From: Fusarium oxysporum f. sp. lycopersici 4287
Taxonomy: Eukaryota > Ascomycota > Sordariomycetes > Hypocreales > Nectriaceae
Direction: 5' to 3'
NCBI RefSeq assembly: GCF_000149955.1
Contig: NC_030987.1
Location: 117,736-181,735 of the forward strand
Length of the DNA: 64,000 nucleotides
In this document: in pieces, positions 45,390 through 54,616 of the stretch
How positions within the stretch are numbered: position 1 is the stretch's first letter
Layout of the letters: each line of letters starts with the position of its first letter
Notes under the pieces: model-generated
Databases searched by the model: none
Seen by the model: only the letters and a program-made list of their open reading frames with translations
What the model was told of the DNA's origin: nothing
Translations under genes and position numbers: made by a program

Positions 45390-47948
45390 ATGGCGCAGAC
45401 GGCATTTTCTGATGATGTGCTTCCGCCAGAGGGCACGTACAACTCGCGAGAGGCTCTACTCACAGCTATCAATGAATGGGCAGCACCAAGAGGATACGCG
45501 TTCATAACTGGGAGATCGTCGCGATCAACCAGCGGCAGGCAGATTATCACATACGCATGTGATCGATGGTGTCGGCCACCAAGCGCCTCAAGGGAGCGCC
45601 AGCGCAAGACTACTACGCGAGGAACCAACTGCCGGTTCTCTATCATCGCGAAGGAATCCCTAGATAAGACGACTTGGTCTTTAAGGCATCGACCGGATCC
45701 ACAATTTTCTTCACACAACCATGAACCAAGTTGGCACAAATCGGCGCACCCAGTCCATCGGCAGCTCTCGGATGTGGACAGGTCAACAATCAGCCGCCTT
45801 ACGAACGCTGGTGTAGCGCCAAAAGATATCAGGACTTATATTCGCCAGAACTCGAATACCATTGCAACCCAGCAAGATATCTACAACCGTATCGCAGATA
45901 GCAAACGAGAGCTCTGTGAGGGTCAGAGCACTATACATGCTTTTGCTAACCAGCTAGACAAGGAAGGGTTCTGGAACCGGATGCAGCTTGACTCAGATAA
46001 CCGAATCACGGCGGTGTTGTTCGCCCATCCGGAGTCATTGGCATACTTGAAGGCTTACCCAGATCTACTTTTCTTGGACTGCACATACAAAACGAACAAA
46101 TATGGAATGCCGCTGCTTGATATGATTGGTGTTGATGCCTGTCAGCGATCCTTCTGTATCGCCTTCGCATTCCTTAATGGCGAGGCTGAGCAGGACTTCA
46201 TATGGGCCTTGGACCGGCTCAGGTCCCTGTATGAACTCTGCAACACAAGGTTTCCATCTGTTATTCTGACTGACCGTGATAAGGCCTGTATGAACGCTGT
46301 AGAGAGCTGCTTTCCGTCTTCGATCTCTCTGCTATGCCTGTGGCATGCGAATAAGGCGGTCCTCCGCTATTGCCAGCCAACATTCGTACACCATAAGCAA
46401 GGGTCTGAGGCCTATCAGCAAGGTCTGAGCGATTGGAATGACTTTTTCAACCACTGGCATTCGATTATGAGGTCATCAGATGAACAGGCATTTGACCAGC
46501 GCGTACAAGAGCTTGAAAAGCGCTATCTGCCTCAATATCTCGAAGAGGTTGGCTACATCAAGTCCAACTGGCTCGATCCGTACAAGCAAAAGCTCGTTAA
46601 GGCCTGGGTCGACCAGCACCCTCACTTTGGTAATGTGGTCACCTCACGGGTTGAGGGTATCCATGGGCTCCTTAAGAGCCACCTCAAGAAATCTACGCTA
46701 GATCTCTTCGAGGCGTGGAGAGCTATGAAACATGCGCTTCTTAATCAATTATCTGAGCTGCGATCCAACCAAGTCAGGCAGCAAATGCGAATACCAATTG
46801 AGCTCTCTGGATCACTATATAGTGCCATACGTGGCTGGATATCTCACGAGGCTTTACGCAAAGTTGAAGAACAGCGGAAGCGGCTTATGAAAGAAGACCT
46901 GCCTAGTTGTACCGGTACATTCTCTCGATCCCACGGCCTCCCTTGCGCCCATATTCTCAAGGCTCTACAAGAGCAAGGCCAAACCCTTCGCTTAGAGCAT
47001 TTTCACCCGCATTGGCATTTAAGTCGTCATGGTGTTCATCAGGTGCTATTGGAGCCTCGACACCGATCTGATCGAATAGCTGCCGATTCTACCACAAGTA
47101 AATCGCAATCGAGCACTCAGAGAGAGCCAAGTGCATTCGAGGCAGTCCAGGCAGCAGCGCAGCCAAAAGCACGACCTACATGCAGTAGATGCCACAAATT
47201 AGGACACAAGATGACGTCAAAGGCATGCCCTCAACGGTACGAGGGGATTTTGTATTTGTCATCATCGTCAGCACAGGTAGAAGCAATGCCAGTGGCACTC
47301 TCGCCAGCATTATCCGAGGAAGCACGACCAGCAGCAGCAGCATCTGCATCTGTATCATCTTTGCAGGAAGGGGAACCACTGGAAGACCCGTCATCAGGAT
47401 TATCCGGACACGCTGGGTCTGGCAGGGATGATACTAGCTGCATTGTCGTTAGTATAGAGACAGCAGCATCATCGGCAGTGTCATCAGCAAAACCATCGAC
47501 ACAGGGAGGGACGTCGCCAGTAGCATCATCTTCAACAGCATCAGTGGCGCCGACACTAAGATATGATGACCCACAAGCTATCTATCGGAGATATGTTGCT
47601 GCTCGAGATGCTTGGTATAAGGCGCAGCCTCGTGGTAGCGTCAAAACTAACCAGCAGTATCGGAGGGCGTTAGGTCTACCTTTGCGGTATGACAAAGCAA
47701 GCTACCAGTGGTGTCTTGACTGGAAGCAGATGGGCAAACTCTGTACGACACCGACCGGATCTAGAGATTGGAGTAAGGAAGAGATGATGGCGTACCTGGA
47801 TTGGAGTAAAGCAGAAGATGATCGGGTGGAGGCTCAGGTAGCGGCAGAGATGGAAAGCAATCCTTTTTCTAGCAGAAGAGGCATGCGCGACATCTGGGAG
47901 GCGGCTGAGAATGATGGAAAAGAGCAGCAGGAATTGTATTCAGCTTGA
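45390..47948 (+). CDS. MULE transposase, Hop-type (852 aa)
   Basis: Intronless. An N-terminal FAR1/WRKY-GCM1-like DNA-binding region (GTYNSREALLTAINEWAAPR, then TNCRFSIIAKES and HNHEP) is followed by the MULE catalytic domain. This has LLFLDCTYKTNKYGMPLLD with the first Asp and VILTDRDKACMNAVESCFP with the second, followed by LCLWHANKAVL (conserved CxxH). A SWIM-like zinc element (CTGTFSRSHGLPCAHIL) and a CCHC knuckle (CSRCHKLGHKMTSKAC) come later, then a Ser/Ala-rich tail. The frame is open over the full length, so the element may be autonomous. It begins 62 bp inside the left repeat. Confidence 0.95.
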   Translation: MAQTAFSDDVLPPEGTYNSREALLTAINEWAAPRGYAFITGRSSRSTSGRQIITYACDRWCRPPSASRERQRKTTTRGTNCRFSIIAKESLDKTTWSLRHRPDPQFSSHNHEPSWHKSAHPVHRQLSDVDRSTISRLTNAGVAPKDIRTYIRQNSNTIATQQDIYNRIADSKRELCEGQSTIHAFANQLDKEGFWNRMQLDSDNRITAVLFAHPESLAYLKAYPDLLFLDCTYKTNKYGMPLLDMIGVDACQRSFCIAFAFLNGEAEQDFIWALDRLRSLYELCNTRFPSVILTDRDKACMNAVESCFPSSISLLCLWHANKAVLRYCQPTFVHHKQGSEAYQQGLSDWNDFFNHWHSIMRSSDEQAFDQRVQELEKRYLPQYLEEVGYIKSNWLDPYKQKLVKAWVDQHPHFGNVVTSRVEGIHGLLKSHLKKSTLDLFEAWRAMKHALLNQLSELRSNQVRQQMRIPIELSGSLYSAIRGWISHEALRKVEEQRKRLMKEDLPSCTGTFSRSHGLPCAHILKALQEQGQTLRLEHFHPHWHLSRHGVHQVLLEPRHRSDRIAADSTTSKSQSSTQREPSAFEAVQAAAQPKARPTCSRCHKLGHKMTSKACPQRYEGILYLSSSSAQVEAMPVALSPALSEEARPAAAASASVSSLQEGEPLEDPSSGLSGHAGSGRDDTSCIVVSIETAASSAVSSAKPSTQGGTSPVASSSTASVAPTLRYDDPQAIYRRYVAARDAWYKAQPRGSVKTNQQYRRALGLPLRYDKASYQWCLDWKQMGKLCTTPTGSRDWSKEEMMAYLDWSKAEDDRVEAQVAAEMESNPFSSRRGMRDIWEAAENDGKEQQELYSA

Positions 47949-48010
47949 TAATTAGGAATTCATTGCAGTTCTGAATCTCGGAATTCTGAAACCCGCCAGC
48001 CTCAAAACTC

Positions 48011-48112
48011 GAAATGCAGCTGTGGAGTTGTGCCAAATTGGGGGCTGACATAATCCGCACGCCTACGCGTGCAGAAGTGGAGAGGCGCCTAGGCGTGTCC
48101 CTATGGGGCCCC
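48011..48112 (-). repeat. Right terminal inverted repeat of MULE
   Basis: 102 bp, reverse complement of 45226-45327 with no mismatch seen. Confidence 0.96.
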
Positions 48113-48216
48113 TTCATTCCCATACTTCTTAGTCATAACTAGTTGGTCAAAACCTACATCAGTCAACAGGCCAATAGCCACCACCTCTGATCGATTCCAC
48201 TTACTAGGATTTCGTC

Positions 48217-50139
48217 ATGTTAGGCCAAGATGGACCAGGGCCCGGTCCGCAACACAGGAGGGTAATCATTATCGGAGGAGGGTTCGGGGGCGTTGCTATG
48301 GCCTGCCAACTGAAAACAAAGCTGCGCTGTACCGACTTCTGTGTACTGGAACGCCAGTCGGGCATAGGAGGCACCTGGTGGATCAACACCTACCCGGGTA
48401 TAGCCTGTGACATGTACATCTCTTCTCATAACTGTTGGGTACCTCAGACTTGCTGACAACTTTATCAGCCCTTCGCCGTTCTACTCCCTCTCATTCGCCC
48501 AGAACCCGGACTGGTCGACCTTTTTCGCGCCAGGTCGGGAAATCGGACAATACATCGAGAAAGTCGTCGATGATTTTGAACTACGAGACAATATTCACTT
48601 GAGTATGGAAGTGGTTTCGTGCAAATGGAACCCTCAAGTCCACCTTTGGGAGGTTACCTTTCGCCACCTGCTATATGGCGTCGGTGATCTCTCTGCCGCA
48701 GACCGAAAGCATATTGAAGATACGAAAGGGCCATCGTTTGTTTACTCGAGCGAGACAACGTGGACGTGCTCAGTCCTCGTCAGCGCCGTTGGAGGTCTCG
48801 TAGAGCCTGCTCCCTGGCCCGCCCACGTTCCCGGCAAGGATAAGTTTCAAGGAGATATCATACATTCAGCAAGGTGGGACTCAAACGTTGACTTCCATGG
48901 TAAGAACGTTGTCGTTGTGGGAACCGGTTGCAGCGCCGCTCAGCTTGTCCCTCGGTTGCTCTCGAGCGATTATGGGGCCAGCCATGTTACGCAGCTCATG
49001 AGAGAGCCTCCCTGGGTGCTGCCTCGCTTAACGCCTCATTTAGGTGACAGCTTCTACAAAAGATGGAGCCCATTTCTCTGCAAATACGTGCCAGGTTACA
49101 TGCGGATTTTGAGAGCTCTTGTAGCCTTGACCACTGAACTTGACTTTGGGCTATTTGGTGCAGAGCGCTGGAGTAAGAGGAAGAGGGACAATCTTCAGAG
49201 ACAACTGCTCAAACATATGAGGGAAACGGTTCCTCCCAAAGTAAGTCATTACGACCCATTCGTAAATGTCTTGTTGACAAAAGTGTGTCAGTATCATGAC
49301 ATATTGACACCTCACTACTCGATCGGCTGCAAGCGACGTATATATGACACAGCCTGGTTCCCTTGTTTACACGACTCCCGAATGGAGCTTACAACTCTGG
49401 CGATGAAAAGTGTTGATGAAAAAGGCGTGAATCTAGGTCTAGGTCCAAAAACCCATCCAACAGAAAAGCACCCAGGAGTTGCCCGCAGCATTCCTGCTGA
49501 CATCATCATTCTCGCCAATGGATTTGCCGTCAATCGGTGGTTTCATCCTCTCGAAGTCGTGGGGAGCAGGGGAACGACCTTACAAGAGGAGTTTGATGAG
49601 CGAGGAGGTCCACAGCTATATCGCGGAACCACCCTTGACGGGTTTCCCAATATGTTTGTGCTCTTTGGCCCCAACAGCTTCACTGGGCATAGTAGTGTCG
49701 TGCTCGGGCTCGAAAACCAAGTGACGCAGGCTGTCAAGCTGATGCGTCCCATCCTTTCTGGCGAAGCTCAAAAGGTAGAGGTCACGAGGTCTGCGGTTGA
49801 CAAGTATAATGCAGAGGTTCAGTCGGACTTGAAGAAAATGGTATGGAACGGCGGTGGTTGCCACAACTGGTATGTGGATGCTGACGGTCGCAACTCCATG
49901 TCATACCCGTGAGTAAACCCAACAAGCAATATGTTACCGCGCCCCTGACTAATTTACACGCAAGATACTCCATGGCATACCAAACCATTCGTTTCATGTT
50001 TCCCACGTGGTCAGACTGGGAAGTTAGTTGGGTTGAGAAACGCCAAAGCATTCGGTGGCCTGGCCTCTTTTGTGCTTGCTTGGTCGTGGCTCTGAGTGTA
50101 GCTACCTTTTCGAGATGGTCGTCTGTAGCATTACGGTGA
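48217..50139 (+). CDS. Class B flavin monooxygenase (Baeyer-Villiger type), C-terminal membrane anchor
   Basis: Exons 48217-48413, 48469-49908 and 49965-50139 (GT-AG, phases fit) give 603 residues. An FAD-binding Rossmann motif (VIIIGGGFGGVAMA) is followed by GGTWWINTYPGIACDIPSPF. The Baeyer-Villiger fingerprint FxGxxxHxxxW is present as FQGDIIHSARWD. The NADPH-binding motif is VVVVGTGCSAAQLVPRL. A C-terminal hydrophobic helix (WPGLFCACLVVALSVATF) suggests ER anchoring. It would oxygenate a ketone or a heteroatom using NADPH and O2. The start codon lies 104 bp past the end of the MULE, so its original promoter is split. It is convergent with the RidA-amine oxidase gene. Confidence 0.92.
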
Positions 50140-50789
50140 AGTTCCGGACAGAGTGCATATGCTCTAGTTTCAACATTGCAGCACAAAAAGACGTTTGTGA
50201 AATCGCGAAGGATGACAAGAAATAAATGTTACCAGGTTAGTAGATCAGATATATGGTTGATAGTCAACAATAGCCTTTGCAATCGATCCTCGACCCGTCC
50301 CACCTAACTCGAGCTTCACAGTTACCAGGTTGGCAACGGCTGTAGCATAGATGATCTTCCCAACCCAAGTCAATCAATGAAATCAATGTGATTCTAATAG
50401 TAATCTAAGAGGTGATCTATTTTCCTTGGCCCCACTGCGACCGCCGTAATCGCACTTTGATCAAGGTATCAAGGGATAATCTCTATAACCAAGTCTTAAG
50501 ACGCACTCGCTACTTTGCTTCGCTTGAGGATCGTGGTGCATCCTGCAGCAATGGCGCATTTCGCGGGCTGGTGTAGGACCGGAAACCAGTTGGTTAAATG
50601 TTAGGCTGATGCTTAGCATATTCGTCCGGCGCGTCGTATGTATCAAGTGCCGGTATTGCCAACCCAACTGGGCTATAACTACTAAATCTCATTATATTTA
50701 TCACACTATAAAGAGTCTAAATACTGCTAAACTATCCAACTCAACCCGAAGTCTCAATGGAGTGCATATCAGTATGATAGATGGGATAC
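50140..50789. other. Convergent intergenic region
   Basis: 3' ends of the monooxygenase and the RidA-amine oxidase gene. No gene seen. Confidence 0.4.
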
Positions 50790-52720
50790 TTAATCCGCCT
50801 GCTGTTTCTTAAGCGCTGTGATAACTTCATTAGCGCCCCGACGGCCTGAGCGAAGTGCGCCCTCAATGAAACCGGTCCACTCAGCACTTGTCTCAGACCC
50901 TACAAAATGTATGTTCTGGTGAGGAGCAGCAAGAGATCGGCCAGCGTCGCTTGTCAAAACACCGGGTGGCATGCCAGGGCATGATCCTCCCATTACCCAC
51001 GGATCCTTGATCCATTCCTTCTCCAGGATGTTGATTGGCTCAGGAATTGAGCTGACAACAAGGCCATACATCTTCTTGAGCTGCTCCCATCCCAACCGTT
51101 GTCGCTCTTCCCTTGTCTTAAGAGACCACTCATGGCCGATGGAGCCAACAATGAAACCAGTGAGTGAGTACTGCTCATCCTCTTCAGAACAAGTGTCGCG
51201 TGTGAAAGAAATTGGGCCGACAGTTGTGTTCGTAATGCCAGAAAGCCTGCTCTCCCGCCACCATGGCTTAGAGAAGACGAAGATAAGTTTGGAATAGTAT
51301 CCAGTCAGAGTGCTGTTGGACAAGAGCAGCTTTGACGCAGGCAATGGAGGTTCAAACTGAATTTTGTGATACACAGGTGTTGGAGCTGACAGAATCACCT
51401 TCTTGCTGGTGAAGGTGAGACCGGAAAAGGTTTCCACCCTGCAGGTACCTGAGGAAGATTGGGTAACCTTTGTGACAGGAGTAGACAAGCGCACAGAGCC
51501 CGGCCGCAATCGTTGTGCGAGACGTTGAGGGAAGGCCGACATTCCTGAATGAAATTAACAGTCTGAAACTATCATACTAGTTTCGGGAATATGACATGAC
51601 TTACCTTGCCGGATCCTCTGGTACTGAGCGCCGTCCTTAAGGTCAGAGATCAAGTTCTCGATCCCGGTACCTGCTTTGATGAATCTGACAAGCCACAGCG
51701 CACTGACTACGTCCGCTTCGATGCCCATGAGAGCTCTAGATATCATCTTGGCGAGATCCCTAACAGTTGCGTCGTCTGTGGTACGCTCGATGTATTGGGA
51801 AAATGTAAGGGAGTCAAGATCCGCGGCGACTGTCTCATCCGATGGATCAACTGCATAGAGTGCACCGAAAACTTTCTCCACTTCAGGAGCCTGAGTCTCG
51901 GAAACCTGGATAAACGTTCTGGTCAGTTCCAAGCTGTGTGAGTTGAATCCTGGGAACCACCTACCGCAATCTCGCCATACGGCGCGGTAAAGGCATTCAC
52001 TTCCTTGTACTCCCATATCTCCGCACCCTCTGCCCGCTGGGTGATTAGGTCCAAGCCCAGATCCTTACTCAGCTTATACATTTCTGACTGTGAAGTGTCA
52101 TTGATCCAAGCCGCTCCCATGTCAACTACTCCGCTTCCGAGGTTTGAGGCTACCTCACTTCGAGCCCTACCTCCGATGCGGTCATGAGCTTCAAGGAGGA
52201 CGTATGAGAGGCCAGCTTTGTGACACTCATATGCAGCCTGGACTCCACTCATTCCTGCTCCAACAATAACAACATCGACGGACTTGATGGGCTCCGAAGG
52301 GGAGGATTCATTGGACTCCTCGTTGAGGACAGCAATGGCGTCGATCTCAAATAGGACCTCGGGCTTGAACAGCCTCGCCACCCCAATCAACGTGTTTGCC
52401 GGGATTTTGCTGCCAAAAGTCGCAGCCATCGCCTCGGTAACGGAGCTGATGTTTGAAGGGTCATAATCCACTACATACATAGTGACCTTCAAAACATCTT
52501 CAAGTCGCGCTCCGCCACTAATTACCGCCGCGGCCAAGTTTCGGAATGAGAGTTTGACTTGGTCTGCGAAAGAACTGGCAATTTGACCTGAAAGGTCAAT
52601 TCCGAACTGACCAGATGTTGTGACAGTTCTTGAGTGGCTTGGTGAGATGGTGACCTGAGGGTAACCTTGGGATGGGAACGCCTCGGAGGCAAAGGGAGAT
52701 GTGCGCTTGACTTCGGACAT
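50790..52720 (-). CDS. RidA-domain / flavin amine oxidase fusion (603 aa)
   Basis: Exons 52720-51965, 51905-51605 and 51544-50790 (GTAGGT/ATCCAG and GTAAGT/TTCAG, phases fit). Residues about 1-130 form a RidA/YjgF domain: VTTSGQFGIDLSGQIASSF, ISGGARLEDVLKVTMYVVDY, IPANTLIGVARLFKPEVLFE. RidA proteins hydrolyse reactive imines and enamines. Residues about 145-600 are a monoamine oxidase-like flavoenzyme: VVIVGAGMSGVQAAYE, EAHDRIGGRARS, PWVMGGSCPGMPPGVLT near where mammalian MAO has its flavin-linked Cys, and FVGSETSAEWTGFIEGALRS. Amine oxidation yields imines, so the fused RidA may speed their hydrolysis. Context suggests one pathway with the transaminase and monooxygenase. Confidence 0.92.
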
Positions 52721-53150
52721 GTTGGCTAATTTACGACGTGGTGCGAATGCAAGAGAATTATTTCTTGGTTGATCGAGTGTAATTGAGATATTTATGCTAA
52801 AGATAGGCGATTTGGCACTGTAATGCCAGCTAATCTTTATAGACTTTTCATGCCTTCTGATCCGTTTCTCATCTCGACGTTTCTCTTCCTATAGCTGAGG
52901 TGGTGCCCGCGGATTGCGAAGTCACCGAAATCTGATTCTAAGAACAAAGTCATCGCGGCAGAGGTTATCTAGCCGCTATCTTAGTGACGGCATTTCGTTT
53001 CAACTCAGCCCGTACTGCATCCCCACCGATACAGACTCTAACCTTATCTGCTTTTATCAGCTAGCGAGCGATTTTGGTTCACCGGTACACTATCACCTCC
53101 GTGTTCCCATCTTCTCGTAGGTTTCAATCGATGAGCTCATTTTACTCGTC
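52721..53150. other. Intergenic region
   Basis: Upstream of the RidA-amine oxidase gene and of the decayed regulator. No site identified. Confidence 0.4.
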
Positions 53151-53886
53151 GTGTCCGCTCGAACCGCCCGGGTCATGCCGTTCCCTCAAAAACCGAGCCG
53201 CCGTTACCCTCGCTCAAAGACAGGGTGCCTCACATGCCGCTTGCGCCGGAAAGGGTGCGGTAAGTTGCTACCCATCTGTTCCGCCTGTACTGAGAACGAT
53301 CGAGAATATACCTGGCCGTCAAACTCTGACGACCCGAATTGGATCTAAACAATCGCCCGTGAAGAGCCCAATGACCTCTGCATCTGCTATCAATGATTGT
53401 AGTAAACAATTATCCACCAGCCCAGAGGCCAATGGCCACGGATCGTCGCTTATTTCTGACTTATATGAGGAGCAGCTCGCACCATGTTTCTGTCAGCTTA
53501 GGGAATATTGAGCCGAAAGTCGCCTAATTCTACCGCAAGCTAGTATTCTAGTACGCCAATGCGAGGCGAGCAGCTTCGCCTTGCCCTTGCATCACGCTCT
53601 GGACTAACACAAGATATCGCAGCTGTCCCGCGAATCTCAACAGATGCTCTCATACTATGATGCAATCACGGCACCAATGCTGGCTGCCATGCCATCACAG
53701 AACACCAACCCATTCTTGCAGTTAATCATGCCACTTGCCTGCGCTGATGAGTCGGTAATATTAGCAGTCTCATGCCTTGGCGGTGCTCATCTTTGTCATG
53801 CTGACTCGGTGGTTCTAGGTTGGAAGCTGGTCACCTTTAAGAACGCACTTCTCAGATTCTCTAGCAGGATTATATTTTACGAATAG
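53151..53886 (+). pseudogene. Zn2Cys6 / Fungal_trans_2 regulator, truncated and decayed
   Basis: From an ATG at 53175 (MPFPQKPSRRYPRSK) the sequence gives GCLTCRLRRKGC and LPICSACTENDREYTW. The sixth Cys of the zinc cluster is Tyr (a G-to-A type change) and a stop follows soon after. Between 53350 and 53640 the frame is broken. From 53644, MLSYYDAITAPMLAAMPSQ and LIMPLACADESVILAVSCLGGAHL is the beginning of a Fungal_trans_2 domain like that of the regulator at 43145-44760. It ends in AT-rich DNA at about 53890. It is a dead paralogue, probably RIP-damaged. Confidence 0.75.
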
Positions 53887-54300
53887 AACATTAAGCTCCT
53901 TATGTGTACGGTTTCTAAGTTCTAGGAGGTGGAAAAAGCCTAAATTATCCATAGAAAGACTATTCCAGCCTAAAGAAAGCCGATATAGCCCTTCTAGTTG
54001 AGATCCTTTTTACTGCCTAATCTAGTGGCAAGCGACGGCCGCTCCAGAGGCTTAATTCTAGTTAATTAGATACTCTTTTAAATAATATTTACTAAAATTT
54101 TTATGATTATAATTATATTTATTATTAAAGTTAGCCCTTAATATTTGAGATTAGCTCCTATTATAATTATTAAGGTTAAAAATATTATATTATTTAGTAT
54201 CACTTATAGATTAATTAATATAATATAATACAGAGGTTATATATAAATCTTTGAGGTGTTACCTAGGATGTTTAGTATTACTTTTATTTTTAGAATCCTT
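53887..54300. repeat. AT-rich RIP-like DNA left of Helitron
   Basis: Very AT-rich. It consumes the end of the regulator pseudogene and is the target in which the Helitron sits. Confidence 0.5.
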
Positions 54301-54616
54301 ATTCAGCCGAAGGCTGACTCTACATTAATTCATAAGTTTTCCCGAGTAATGAGGGTTTGGTGCAGACAGGGATAAATAAGTTTCTCGGAATCTGATTGGT
54401 CCAGATTTTGTATGGCCAGCCGCGAAAGAACGCGCAACTGGCTGATGGCACCAAAAGAGTGGGGCCAATCGGTGCTGGCCCCTGAAAGGCTCACGCGGAG
54501 TGCCGGCAGCTTGCGTCCATTTGGAATTGTTTGTTTACTCAGTACTGTGCCAGTACCACGCGTTCAATTCATCTCCCCAATTCGACAGGTCTCGATATGG
54601 CCTCGTTGATTGAGTA

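Larger units (their letters stand above)
45217..48121 (+). mobile_element. Complete Hop-like Mutator-family DNA transposon (MULE) with 9-bp target duplication
   Basis: The element is 45226-48112 (2887 bp), flanked by direct repeats TTCATTCCC at 45217-45225 and 48113-48121, the 9-bp duplication expected for Mutator elements. Ends begin GGGGCCCCATAGGGACACGC. The terminal inverted repeats (45226-45327 and 48011-48112) are 102 bp and identical base for base. It carries one 852-codon transposase. There are no RIP-type stops and the ends are perfect, so insertion is probably recent. Length, TIR size and transposase recall Hop, described from Fusarium oxysporum; naming is from memory of those properties. 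Confidence 0.95.
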
